From Hedera helix (Eukaryota > Streptophyta > Magnoliopsida > Apiales > Araliaceae): a DNA stretch of 64,000 nt. Shown piece after piece: positions 11,401 to 23,686 of this stretch. A program made the translations under genes and the position numbers. Every line of letters starts with the position of its first letter. The first letter of the stretch is position 1. Location: contig OX359282.1 of assembly GCA_947179155.2 (NCBI GenBank), forward strand, positions 8,531,533-8,595,532. The letters run 5' to 3'. The notes beneath the pieces were generated by a model. That model ran no database searches and was not told where the DNA came from. It saw only the letters and a list, made by a program, of their open reading frames with translations.

Positions 11401-14400
11401 TCACTTGCTTCTTCATTTTGAGTGTGTTTGATAATCGTGGAATATGGCTTTTTCTCTGTGGAGTATAGCTTGGGTGATGCCTGGATCGGTCGTTCAGTTT
11501 TTATGTGCTCGGTGGGGGATTCAATTTTTGAAGTGCAGTCATCCAAAATGAGGCATGATTCCTCATTGTGTTTTGAGGACAAGGAGCAGTCATTGGTACA
11601 CATCAACTACTTGTTTTGAGTTTTTATTTTGTTGGCAGCACGAAGTTTATCTAAGCATATGTTATTGCTTTTGTTATTTTTGGTCACTTGGGCTCTTGAT
11701 TTGCGTTGAGTAACTTGATATAAAGGGCTGTATCCTGTTTCTGTATTCTTATTTGTACATGGGTAGCGCCTTCTTGGTGCCTCAGTGAATAATTCTATTA
11801 CTTATCAAATATATGCATTTTTTTGAATTTGAAGATGATTAGTTTAATGACTGGTGTAAAACAACTAGCAGAATTGTCTATTTGCGAAATTGTCAGAGTG
11901 ATTATTCAGTGGTTTAAGGAAAAGAAAGAACAACAATCAAAGACATGTATCGTACAGTAGAGAGTTGTGCAAGTAAAATAGTCAGAAGTAGTATAGCCTT
12001 CCTATTTAATGCTGGGTTCACTTAAATGGTTTTTTTTCCGGGTAATCTGTATGGAGGTCGAGACTTGTAGATTCATTTCTGCTGGTTTTAGTATTTCATG
12101 TCTCACCTTTTTGCTGACAATATGATCCTATTCTAACTTAGAGGCAAAACAATTTAGGTTCTTGACATGTGTTTTATTTTTGCTTTCAAGCAAGGTCCGT
12201 CCTAGAGATTGAGAATGATGGTAACTTATGCTGGTTTGGCAAAGTAAAAAAGCTATCAGTTCTGGCCAGGTCAAGTGCACAAGATTTATTTACGGTTATG
12301 GTTCACCACACAATGGAACTTATATATGGCATAAACTATAAACTTTGGTAAGGAGTTGAGGACCATTTATGGTGATTGGTGCCTATACATGTGTTATGAC
12401 AAGCTACTACTGTTGGCGATCATGTTTAACATACATTTGACCTAGCAAATTTGAATGTAGTTTAACACTCTACAAGAGAAGCTTGAAACTACTGTTATTA
12501 AACACCAATTTTGAAGATGGGAGCTCAATTGGTTAACTTATTTAGTGAAGGAATTGCAGCCTGCAGGAGATATTCTTCCTTCATAGTTGAAAATGCTTGA
12601 AGTTTAGGGGAATATTAAAATGAGTAGCCTTAAGATACTTATTGAATTTTTCCATAGACAGCCTCAGAGATGTACTGAAACTCTATATTACTTAAATAGG
12701 TTACACTGTTTAAAAAATAAAATAAAATAAAATAAAAATGATAGGGTTGACTGTTGATGTATAGGAAGTATAGGGTGTTTCTCTCCTCAGCTTTCTTTCT
12801 TGGCTATTTTATTCTTCTCTTTTCTTCCACTTCCAAAACCCTTTTTAAGTGTCACTTTTTGTTACAATGCATTTGGTGCCTTTTTTGCATATGCTCATGC
12901 ATCTTCCTCATGTCATTCTCTCAGTTGATTTCAATAGGTGCTGTTTTCTTTCCTTATCAAATTCTCATCAACTTTTTTAATTGAACCACACCAATAAAGG
13001 TTTATTTACCACCCCCTTAATGCTGATATGTTTCGACAGAGCATGTGTTGTTCCTCAAAGATCGTTTACATAACAAGCCAGAGGGGTTTCCATTTAAACA
13101 ACACACTGTATTTTTATGAGAAATTCCATATCCTTTCTCTCCTTTCCCTATGAAAAATCAATTATATTGTTTGCATGGGGTTCATGTACACAGTCTTATT
13201 TGATTTCTAGTTTTACCAAGTTAAACTTAATGTACTAAGATCTGGTCCTACTCATTTTTTTACATTTTTTTTAAGTCAAGTCTAGTCTTGTTTATTTTAA
13301 ATCTACTCGAGTTTAAAGTTTCTCTATGACCTTTCTACATAGCGTTATTCATTAATGGGATAGCATCAAAAGATAGTGTAAACCACATAACTAATCACAT
13401 ACATGTTTAGCCATTTTCTAATATTCCCTTGTGGATTTTAGGCTGAGTCATTGTTGATGAAAATGTTTATATATAGCTCTACTCATTTCAAAGTTGCTTC
13501 ATTCCAATGTTTCTCAAAACTTCTAATCTCATTATAGTTTCGGTACTTAATTATGAGGCTAAATAACACCAAATAGCATGATGATCGAGCAATAATTTAC
13601 AATTCTATAAATTTGAGCCCTCTTCACCTCAAGTTCTACCAGGATTTTTATGTCACATATATCGTCACATGCCTATGTGCCACTTTAGTACAGTTAAAAA
13701 TTGTGTTTTAAAGCAAGATTTTGGCTGATTTGATATTTGGCGGGGCATGTACAAGGGTTGCGCTCCCTTCTTTGCACTTTTCAATAATACTTTTGCTTGT
13801 AAAATAGACTTTTAAAAATTAATTAATAAATGTATAAAGGTGTTGTGTAACCTACGTAAAGTCGTAAAATCATGCAAGTTTACTCTTTTTTGGAGTCTAA
13901 CTCAAGCTCTTGAAGTTGGGTATTATTAGAAGTTGTGTTTGACATGTAATGGCTTATCAAAATATTGATAATAGTTTAGTCAGGAAATGAGTTTCTGTGC
14001 AGGTGTTTGTTTCCCGCCCAAATGGTGAAAAGTTTTCCACTGTACTGAGTGCAGCTAGCCCTGAAATGCCTAAGTAAGCAGCCATTATATTATTGATTCA
14101 TACGAGTTTTTATTCCACTTGGAGATGGTACACAATTTTGAGATATTCACCTTTTCAAGTTCACTGGAGGGAAAAAAAGAGAAAAAGAAACAATTAGTTC
14201 TTGTCTTGTTTGCTTATTGAGCTTTTGTTATTATAAAAAGTGATGTTGATGAACAGAGGCGGTTCAGCTTCTGGGATAGGATCTTGGGACTGGAATCTGA
14301 GTGGGCATAATTCTACATACCATGCATTGTTCCCGAGGGCTTGGACTGTATATGAGGGTAATCTTATGAACAACTGGCATTTTACATAATCTATTCACTG

Positions 14401-17400
14401 TCATCAGTCATCACACTTTCAATCTCGTACACATGCAAAGCCTTTTCTCCCTGAATGCAGGTGAACCTGATCCAGAACTGAGAATAGTGTCTCGTCAGAT
14501 TTCTCCAATTATTCCCCATAATTATAAGGAGAGCAGCTTCCCTGTAGCAGTATTTACTTTCACGGTAAGAAAGTAGCTCAAGAACTGGCTTTAAATTTGT
14601 AAAAGATAGTTTAAAGCATTGTGTAAGAGGTTGTCTTTTTTCTGCAGCTGTCTAATTTGGGAAAAGCTGCTGCAGATGTGACCTTGCTTTTCACATGGGC
14701 GGTAAAACTTTTTGTAACGTCTGATTTAAAGGAAAGAAATATAAATTGTTATCTGATTTTTCTGGCATGTGCTGATTTTTTTATTTTTATTTTTGCAAGA
14801 ATATCGTTCCGAGGTTCATCCAGTGGATTGCATTATTATTATAATAAAAATGGTATTTGAAAAACCATTAGAACTTATCACAATTGTTTCTGTTTAAATG
14901 CATTCAGAATTCTGTTGGCGGGGTATCTGGATTATCGGGTCAGCATTCCAATTTAAAGATCATGTAAGAACATACATGAGTTGATCTCTTTACAAATATT
15001 TATATTTGAATATTGGTCGATCGCTGATTCCTAATAGTTATTAGCCTTTGTATTAAGGCTTTGTTGAGAAAATTAAGGTATATAAATTTGTGACTAATAC
15101 TTTCTTATCTGTCTTGAGGTTCTGTAAAGCTCCTCGGATTGTTTCTAACATAAAATGTCAAAAAATTTACTAGGGCAAAGGATAGAGTTCATGGTGTACT
15201 TCTACGTCACATGTAAGTTCCTATTCTTAAATAAATGGATAATTTTCAGAGTTGGTCAAGATTATTAAACTATTTTTTATATTTATATTATTATCTGTAA
15301 ACCATTTATGTCAACTAATTCAGGAGTGCCAGTGGACTACCCCCAGTAACTTTTGCTATTGCAGCAGAAGAGACTAAAGATATTCATGTCTCGGAATGCC
15401 CTTGCTTTGTAATAGCTGGAAACTCTTCGGGCATCACAGCAAAAGACATGTGGAATGAAATAAAAGAGGTGGTTCCCAGTCATGTACTTGTACAATACAT
15501 AGAAAACATACTGCTTGCTGATTTACTTTGCATATGCTATTAATTCTTCTGTACCTTCACACTGAACAAGATTTACACTTCTTAAGTTTATCAATTAAGA
15601 TTTCATTTTGCTTCATTATTTCCTTTAGATTACTTCTATCTTGTCGTTATTTTATGCTGCTCTTGTTGTCCTTATCATTAATATTATTATCATAGCTAAA
15701 TATGGAGCATAAAATAAAAAGGACTATAGTAAAATTATAATTTTGGGGTGATTACACTTTTGGAACGCACAACCTGCATGGGGCCTAATTTGGGAATGCA
15801 CCTAAAAGTTGAACTGTTCCCATTTTAGTTACAACTAGGCCTGAGTTTGAGTAAAAACTGGAACTATTCTTAGATCCACGTACATAATAATGCCCAGCCT
15901 CTCATACTTGGTCATTCGTCGTATTGTTGTGCTGTTGTATGATTTGGGTTGGATGATTCCAACAATTTGGATGCCGTGAGTGTTAAAAGAAGGTATATCA
16001 ATTAGCAGAACCCTTTTAAATTTAAAAGGTTGAAACATTTTTATTTAGCATTTCTGGTGTTTTTTTGGCAGATTCACTTATAGTTTGGTAAGTTCTGTTA
16101 TTGTAATGGCCAAGAGAAGTCACTTGACTACCTATATATATCTGCTATTCTAGAGTTTGCTACTGACAATTTTTCAGCCAACTTTCTGAATTTCTTTGCA
16201 ACCCATGACTTTTGAAGTTGAGTCAATTTCACATAATTTATCATCACCAAGTTCACAATTGTCTTGAAGTTCTCCATAGCTTTAAACCGCCACAAAATTG
16301 ACAATAGCTGGAAGTATTCTAATATTTCAGAGCTGGATGACTTCTATTTGGTATCAAAACTTATAATGAAGTCTTTGGTTGTACATATCCTAGTTTTCCT
16401 CTCAGTCAATAGATTGTATTTTTTTTTTTTTGTGGAGGAAGTATTTGTAGTCTCTCTCTCTACTGTTTAAGTTGTTTAACTGTATTTTCCTTTTATCTGG
16501 CTCTGTTCCTCTGTTAAAGGGACGTGTCTGTGGTTTGCAGCTTGTTTTATGATTCTTAGATGGATAATCTGAAGTCTCTGTTGAAGCTTTAGATTTTTCC
16601 TTGGTGTAAACTTAAAAATAACAACTTTTTTAGTTCTTCCCATCTCGGTTCATTCTCCACCACTTTTTGTAGTTATCTTATTTCATTGCTGTGTGTATAC
16701 ATGATTCTCAACGGACTTTGATTTTTTTACTTTCTAATAGCATGGATCCTTTCACCGCCTCAGTTCTGCTGAAGTGGCAATGCCTTCAGAGTTGGGGTCA
16801 TCTATTGGGGCAGCAATAGCAGCTTCTGTGACAGTTCCACCTAATACATTACGTACTGTAACGTTTTCATTGGCGTGGGACTGTCCTGAAGCGACCTTCC
16901 AGAGCGGAAAGAGTTATAACAGGTGGGTGGTCTTCTACACATCAAAGTTTGGAATAAGCTTTATTCTTTGATTGAGAAAGAAAATAAAATGTCTAAACAG
17001 GCGTTACACCAAATTCTATGGTACTCAAGGGGATGCTGCAGCGAATATTGCGCGTGATGCTATCCTTGGTAATGTTTCCTTTCCTTTTTCCTAAAACGTA
17101 ACATTAGTTGGAGCTCAAAAGTCTGTGTTCTACTGTCTGCAAGATGTTGTGTGGAAAAATAATACATATAAATTTTGTTATTTTTTTTATATTGATTATA
17201 TACCAGAAGGTCTCTAAAGTTGACTTCCCAAAAATGCTAGTTTGATCTCTGTTATTTCATATCTGAAACATAGAGCATAGCTGTTGGGAGGCCCAGATAG
17301 AAGCATGGCAAACACCCATTCTTGAAGACAAGAGGCTTCCTGAATGGTGAGCTTTTTTGAATTATTTATTTCCCTGTTGCATATACAGTTGCATATTAAA

Positions 17401-20289
17401 CTTTCTAATGGTTTTTGGCAGGTATCCAATCACACTTTTCAATGAACTCTACTATCTTAATGCAGGGGGAACAATATGGACAGGTAAGCCAAAAACTTTG
17501 TCTGTGGTAGTATAATATGTTGGCCAAAAAGAAAATTCAACTTCATATTCCCATTTGCAGATGGATTACCTCCAGTTCATAGTTTATCAGTCATCCGAGA
17601 AAGAAAGTTTTCCATCGACAGGTCCAATGCTGACCTTAAAGAAATTACCAATATATCCAATCAGAATGACACTGCTGTTGATATTCTTGAAAGGCTGGCG
17701 TCAGTAATCGAAGAAATTCACAGCCCAGTATCAATGAATTCAGCAATAGGAACAAATCTGCTTCAGAAGGGAGAGGAAAATATTGGTCAATTTCTTTATT
17801 TTGAAGGGTCTGAATGTCACGTGTGTAACACATATGATGTTCATTTCTACTCATCTTTTGCCTTGACCATGCTATTCCCAAAACTTGAACTCAGCATCCA
17901 AAGAGACTTTGCGGCAGCAGTTATGATGCATGATCCTAGGAAAATGAGTTTACTTCATGATGGAACTTTTGTCTCAAGAAAAGTTCTTGGTGCTGTGCCT
18001 CATGATATTGGGATGATAGATCCATGGTTTGAAGTAAATTTTTATAACCTTTATAATACTAACAGGTGGAAAGATTTGAATCCAAAATTTGTTTTGCAAG
18101 CCTACAGGGATGTGGTTGCAACAGGTGATAAAGAGTTTGCAAAAGCTGTTTGGCCGGCTGTTTATATTGCCATGGCTTATATGGAGCAGTTTGATAAAGA
18201 CGGGGATGGAATGATAGAAAATGATGGGTTTCCTGATCAGACATATGATACATGGTCTGTCTCCGGTGTGAGTGCATATTGTGGTGGGCTTTGGGTGGCA
18301 GCCTTGCAAGCTACTTCAGCTATGGCACGTGAAGTTGGTGATAAGGGTTCAGAGGATTACTTTTGGTTCAAGTTTCAGAAAGCAAAGAAAGTGTACGAGA
18401 AGCTCTGGAATGGTTCTTACTTCAACTATGACAACAGCGGTAGTTGTACAAGCTCATCCATTCAAGCAGATCAGTTGGCGGGACAATGGTATGTTCCAGT
18501 AAAAGTAATTTCTTTAAAATTTCTAAATTACTGGTTCTTCCAGATAATTATGCAGAGAACTATAAATGAAACTGAAGGCAAGTCTATACTATTTATATGA
18601 TTTGTGTTCTCAATGTACCTTTAACTGATCTTGAAGAAGGAATTTATTGAATTTGTTTTAAGTGTTGTTTTTTACTTTCAGAGCAAGAAAAGCGCTTGCA
18701 AATCCTGATAAATGATGCCAAAACGTGTTTCAATTTCATCGTTGTTTAATTAAATGCATTTCACCTCGAAGTCAATTACACACCCACCAACATCTCACAA
18801 GTTTTTTCTACAAACTTGCATAAGATATGATTGTGTCTGTTACATTTATATGTAGAACTAGAAAATCTGCAAACCTAACTTAATCATGCATCATGAATTA
18901 AATGACATGTACTCTGTGTGTGTGACTCACTTTTTGATAAAAGGTCTATAAGGAAAATTTTCTACTTTAAGTAACTCAGAAACTATTTAAAATTGTAGGT
19001 ATGCTCGAGCCTGTGGTCTTCTACCAATTGTTGACGAAGAAAAAGCAAAATTTGCGCTTGAGAAGGTGTATCATTTCAATGTCCTAAAGGTTAATGATGG
19101 TAAACTGGGGGCTTTGAACGGAATGCTGCCCAATGGTGAACCTGACATGTCATCTATGCAGTCAAGAGAAATATGGACTGGAGTTACATATTCTGTTGGT
19201 GCAACTATGATTCAAGAAGGCATGGCGGAAATGGGATTTCAGACTGCACGTGGAATCTATGAAACTGCTTGGTCTAAAGAAGGTCGCGGGTTAGTCAATA
19301 ATTTCTTTCTTTTCCTTCACCAAGTGGGAATAATTTAATTCAAAAACTTAAATGGCAAGATAACAAATGACTTGACCACACAAAAGAAATCTGGATAGCT
19401 GATACTCATTGGTGTTGTGTTCTTGAGCACATTTATTTCCCTCTGTTCTCTTGCCTATAAAGTTTCATGGGCAAACTGTTGGCCTGATTACAGGCTATGA
19501 CCTGTTTCAAGACCAACCAAAAGATCTAATACATTAATCATTACCCAGACTGCCCGGACTACCTTAAAATTCATTCTATCCAAAGTCACAGTCATGAGAG
19601 GTGCTTCACTAGTTTAGAAATTTTGAATAACTATTACTTCATTAAGAATTGCTCTAAAAACTCCTGCAAGTTTGCAAAATTTGGATTATAAATCTAGGGT
19701 TCAATAAATTCTGGCTGGATTTTCCTAAAATTTGGTGAAATTCACTTCAAATAGGATTTAAAGAATTGACAAAACTTAATTCAGAAAATCTGGACTTGGT
19801 TTACACCTCGTAGTTTACCCAAATTTTCTTTGTTTATGCTGGAAATAAAGGGTCATCTAAGCAAAAGTTTCGGACTCTGTATATAATAGAGGTAGCATAA
19901 TTGACCCTGGTACATTAGTCATTGCTAACTGCAATTTATGTGGTAACTCGTTTTCATTTGCCCACGAAATTTCCTTTGGGTAGCTAACTGATGTGGTCTC
20001 ATTCCTGTGCAGCTATTCTTTTCAAGTTCCAGAGGGTTGGAACCTGAATGGCCACTACCGGTCTATGTGTTACATGCGTCCGTTGGGTATATGGGCAATG
20101 CAATGGGCATTGACACAGCCAAAACTTCCAAACCAGGAAATGAAGGCAGAAGTAGACGAAGCTTCTTTGTTCAAGCAACACGATGGATACACAAGAGTTG
20201 CGCGTCTTCTAAAGTTACCAGAAGAGAGAGACTCGAGAAGTATTTTCCAAGTTGCTTTCGATTTCACTTGCAAGAGAATATTGGGTTGA
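8421..20289 (+). CDS. GBA2-like: Non-lysosomal glucosylceramidase, GH116 family (GBA2-type), 19 coding exons
   Basis: Family role: hydrolysis of the beta-glucosyl bond of glucosylceramide at a membrane's cytosolic face. Exons: 8421-8477, 9080-9190, 9716-9772, 9861-9931, 10479-10578, 14003-14073, 14257-14357, 14461-14564, 14648-14701, 14908-14963, 15174-15212, 15324-15468, 16741-16922, 17001-17068, 17274-17346, 17422-17483, 17561-18488, 18999-19289, 20013-20289. All introns are GT-AG and phases agree; total 2847 nt, 948 aa plus TGA, normal for plant members. The GBA2 N-terminal beta-sandwich domain spans about residues 90-400 (GVPLGGIGAGSIGR at 92-105). The (alpha/alpha)6 catalytic domain follows, mostly in exon 17. 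Likely nucleophile E532 (FEGSE) and acid/base D680 (PDQTYDTW) come from recalled human/bacterial homologues. No signal peptide or membrane segment is apparent. The start is the first ATG after the UTR-intron acceptor. Odd: FEGSE continues CHVCNTYD, where relatives usually have aromatic residues. Confidence 0.93.
10905..11812 (+). mobile_element. 5'-truncated, decayed L1-type LINE 3' end
   Basis: Frame-shifted translation gives GKWVV, then GVGLWRAI-like, FVQRISFVIEDG.RIRF, and LGDAWIGRSVFMCSVGDSI with EDKEQSLVHINYLF. This is the pattern of the zinc-binding region after the reverse transcriptase in plant L1 LINEs. The 3' end TTGTACATGGGTAGCGCC...ATTACTTATCAAA is the usual plant LINE tail. RT and ORF1 are absent, so this is a dead-on-arrival insertion in the sense orientation of the host gene. 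Confidence 0.75.
12712..12738 (+). repeat. (AAAAT)n simple repeat in intron 5
   Basis: A run of AAAAT units inside intron 5. It could be the tail of an older retroposed insertion, but no body is recognisable. Confidence 0.8.
13735..13810 (+). mobile_element. Second LINE-like 3' tail remnant in intron 5
   Basis: The segment GGCATGTACAAGGGTTGCGC followed by TTTGCACTTTTCAATAATAC matches the layout of a plant LINE 3' end (TGTAC..GGG..GCGC..TTTTCAATAA). Only about 75 bp is recognisable. Confidence 0.45.
15469..16740 (+). other. Intron 12 of the glucosylceramidase gene
   Basis: A 1.27-kb intron between donor GTGGTT and acceptor CTAATAG. I see no recognisable element in it. The donor is weaker than the gene's other donors. 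Confidence 0.75.
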
Positions 20290-21057
20290 GATTATGCTTT
20301 ACAAGAATTTAGATTTTCGTGTAGTGGTTCATCATTCAGAAACCGCATATCATTTGTGACTGCATTTCAGAGAACACTAATATGATTAAGGTGTTTGATA
20401 CTTTTATTGTGAGACTGCATGGAAAATAGGAAAAGGTCTTAAAATATGTTATCAAACAAACATTGTGCAGGGTTTTTCATTTTCTTTTCCTTTCTTATTT
20501 TTTATATTTCAGTAAGATGAAAAGACAAAATTATTCATAGAAGCGTAGAATAGATGAGTGGCAATCCTATTGAAATAAATCCTCCCTTATTAGAGATCTC
20601 ATTTTGGAACAAACTGAAAAATTAATGAAAAATAAATTAGCAGTACACAATAACATTGATTTGCAAAAAGAAAAAAAAAATTAAAAGAGGGGAATTATTT
20701 TGTCACACATACTTGAGAGCATAAATGTGATGAAAGGCAATTAAAAATTTGCCCAAAAGAATAAACAAATCGTTAAAACCGAAACTGCTAATAACTGAAA
20801 TTATCGGCCACAATATCATAAATGAACCCTGGTCCCTAACGAATCAAGCTCTTCTTTTAGAGTGTTTTTATCCAGACTCCTAATTTCAATTGTTTCATTT
20901 ATTTCAATTTTATTGTTCGAAATGCATCCTTATTAGATGAACGTTTGAGCTTAAGAGTTTGGATAGATCTAGATGAAAATAGTCTGGAGGGATCTTACTC
21001 CGTCATTAATTGACAAAAGGATAAGTCTACATACACTTCATCTAAATACAAAATTAA
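20290..21057 (+). other. 3' UTR and downstream intergenic DNA
   Basis: Sequence after the TGA is AT-rich and non-coding. A possible poly(A) signal AATAAA lies at 20574-20579. No gene is seen before the MITE at 21058. Confidence 0.5.
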
Positions 21058-21149
21058 ACACTACATCCATCTTAATTATTAAAAAGTAGAGCATGATACG
21101 AATTTTAATGTCATGCTACACTTTTTAATGATTAAGATAAATGTAGTGC
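21058..21149. mobile_element. Small snap-back MITE-like inverted repeat
   Basis: Two arms of about 40 bp (ACACTACATCCATCTTAATT and the reverse complement of AGATAAATGTAGTGC) pair almost fully around a loop of about 12 bp. TTAA lies on both sides (21054-21057 and 21150-21153). This looks like a 92-bp foldback element with a TTAA or TAA duplication, as in Harbinger/Stowaway-sized MITEs. The superfamily cannot be fixed by eye. Confidence 0.6.
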
Positions 21150-21832
21150 TTAAATGTTGTGCACTTATAATTATTATTCACAAAATCTCCAACTATAACT
21201 ACAAAAATAACCATCTATGCCGCGGGCAGCAACACATTTGTCAAATCAGACTCCCAAAAATTCCACAATCTTGGGATCACCAACCGTTACTATCTAATAT
21301 TTTACACTTACAACCATTTTATATATTAATTAGACCTCCGTCAAAATTCTCTATTTTTCCTTCCTTAGAATACAATATATACACACCACATCTGCTGGTT
21401 AGAGAAGGCGATTTTCCTCTTTGAGGGCGTTTTCCGTTGTTTGGGAAACCGCTAGTCTCACTGCAAATTCTTTTCCTTCTTTTCAGAGGATTTGGCGATT
21501 GAAATATAAGGTTTTTTTTTACCAACGTTCTAATTTTTTATTTTTTTTTACATTCATCTTGTTAGCTTATTGATTTAGTTAGGCTATATTTTGTTGTGTT
21601 TTGTTTCCCAGTTTTATTCTTGTGAAGGATTCTTAATGTGGCATTTTCCATATCCTCTGCTTCGTCATCGTCAATATTATTTAATTTTGTTACATTAAGA
21701 TCTGTATGTATTTCAAAAGTTTTCAGATTTTGAATTGGGGTTTTATTCCCAATTTAAGACTGACCAACTAGTTTTTTATGCCCAATTTATGAGTAATCAA
21801 GCCAAGAAGAAGAAAAGACGAAGGGAACCCAA

Positions 21833-22691
21833 ATGTGTGTCCTCAGCCTGGTGAATAGGTGAAGGGAAAAGTGGTTATCATTTGGGACTGTTCACTTGGC
21901 CATGAACAAATCCAATGGGGCACTTTTTGTTGTGAAATCCGCAGAATCCCAAGCAGGGCTTGCTTCTCGAGAATGAGGCTAAAATTTTCGAAATTTTGAG
22001 TTCACCTCATATTGTGAAGTGCATTGGGAAAGATTTGTCAAATGGCGTCAAAAAACGTTATCTCTTCATTGAGTACATGGTTGGTCGTCATTTAGTAGAT
22101 GGCTGGTGGTAGTTTGGCAGATATTATGGAGAAATTTGGAGGGGTTTTGGACGAGAAAGTGATTCGTTTGTACACGACTACACGACAGAGATTCTTCACG
22201 GCCTAAAGTATCTCCACAAGAATGGAGTTGTGCATTCTGATATCAAGTGGAAGAATGTGATTTTAGGTTCATCTGGGAACATAAATTTGGAAGAATTTTA
22301 TATTTTTTGTTTTGCTAAATAAATTGGCAGATTTCGGATGTGCCAAAAGGCTAAATGACTCGAAAGCTGATGCCACCTCAATGTGATCTTGTAAAAGTAT
22401 TTGTGGGACTCCTTTATGGATGGCTGAAGTGCTGAGAAATGAAGGGCTGGATTTTGCTGCTGATATTTGGTCTTTGGGTTGTACAATTACTGAAATGGCA
22501 ACCGGGAAACCTCCATGGGGTGATGATATTTCGAGTCCAATGGCTGCAGTGTTGATGATTGCGCGTAGCAATGAGACGCCACGTTTTCCAACACAATTCT
22601 CAAAAGAGGGGTTGGATTTCTTGGGTAAGTGCTGTAAAGGAATTATTAATCTGAATATCTGCTTCAATCAGTCAATTTTTTTTATCTATTA
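21833..22691 (+). pseudogene. MAPKKK-like protein kinase pseudogene (intronless, STE11 type)
   Basis: Pieces of a Ser/Thr kinase domain occur in order but in different frames: FVVKSAESQAGL with the VAIK-type Lys (about 21930), PHIVKCIGKD-like (about 22006), FIEYMV (about 22065), LKYLHKNGVVHSDIK (about 22203, normally HCDIK), ADFGCAKRL (DFG, about 22329), GTPLWMAEVL (APE region, about 22408), and an open stretch at 22420-22691 with DIWSLGCTITEMATGKPPWG. This order and wording are those of plant MAPKKK17-21-like kinases, which are single-exon genes. Lesions include an early stop after LASRE, frameshifts, a 37-bp insertion before the DFG motif (22290-22326), and loss of the end of the kinase domain after KCCKG. 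It is not functional. Confidence 0.85.
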
Positions 22692-22868
22692 AAACATTGT
22701 CTAAAAATTCCAACCGCGTTGGACTCATCAGGACCTGTCACTCGGAAGAAAAAAAAAGGGTATCATCATCATTGTACAAATAATAATAATAGTAATAATT
22801 AATAATGATAATCAAATATTAGAAATGCTTTTAAATGCAAGTTTGCAGTGTGAAGTGATCCCAACCTC
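22692..22868. other. Short AT-rich non-coding stretch
   Basis: Contains (ATA)/(ATAATA)-type runs near 22767-22815 and nothing recognisable. Confidence 0.5.
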
Positions 22869-23107
22869 TATTATTTTGCTCTCCCTATAAAATAATCCAA
22901 AAGTAAATTAATAGAGAGAGAGAAGCAGGAATCTGACAAACACCCATGACTAATTTCTTACAATCCTCAAAAAGTTGCAAGAAATTGTATTATTTTGCTC
23001 TCCCTATAAAATAATCCAAAAGAAAATTAATAGAGAGAGAGAGAGAGAGAGATGCAGGAATCTGACCAACACCCATGGCTAATTTCTTACAATCCTCAAA
23101 AAATTTG
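22869..23107 (+). repeat. Two-copy tandem duplication, period about 119 bp
   Basis: Unit 1 starts at 22869 and unit 2 at 22988, both with TATTATTTTGCTCTCCCTAT. Each unit holds a GA microsatellite (longer in unit 2) and the stretch GGAATCTGACMAACACCCAT. The copies differ mainly in (GA)n length and a few substitutions. Confidence 0.9.
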
Positions 23108-23639
23108 TAATACAAGTTGCAGAGACTAAATTATTACTATCTATCCATTTTTTCTTTAAATTTATTATACATCATATATATTTACAAGATCAAATGTGTA
23201 TACACTTGGCTACTTCAAAACATGATCCTCAACTATATATTAAGCTGAATTATTATATTAAGACAATTATTTTCTTAATTAATAAGATTATTTCTAATTT
23301 GAAATACTTTAAATTATAATTTTTTAAAAAATAATATAAAAAATATTTGATATTATATTTAAAAATGAAATTCAAGATTTATAAATGACAAATATTCTTC
23401 TTTTTATATTTTAAGACATGATGTATAATTTAACTTGATATCTTATTAAAGTGCTACTCCACAATATAATTAATTGGTCCATCTAATTTTTAAAGAAATA
23501 TATATTTTGACTTAAAACCAATGCACAAAATTTAAAAATTCAAATCAAATTAAAAAATATTTAGTCAAAAAAATTTCAAATACTGTAAACTATTTAAAAA
23601 AAATTGCCAATTACAAATTTATTAAATTTAAAATTTAAA

Positions 23640-23640
<1 letters not shown>

Positions 23641-23684
<44 letters not shown>
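23641..23684 (+). repeat. (GT)8(AT)14 compound microsatellite
   Basis: Uninterrupted GT repeats change into AT repeats at 23657. Confidence 0.95.

Positions 23685-23686
<2 letters not shown>

Larger units (their letters stand above)
10579..14002 (+). other. Large intron 5 of the glucosylceramidase gene
   Basis: The donor GTATGT at 10579 and acceptor GTGCAG at 13997-14002 bound a 3.4-kb intron, far longer than the gene's other introns. It carries a LINE fragment (about 10905-11812), an (AAAAT)n run at 12712-12738 and a second LINE-like 3' tail near 13735-13810. The rest has no recognisable coding sequence. Confidence 0.8.

Noticed and set aside
11298..11606. 102-codon minus-strand frame
   Set aside because: It is antisense to the decayed LINE in intron 5, a shadow frame of former coding sequence.
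20007..20312. 101-codon frame overlapping the last glucosylceramidase exon
   Set aside because: Wrong frame. The exon phase and the family ending (RVARLLKLP...CKRILG then stop) fix the frame ending at 20289.
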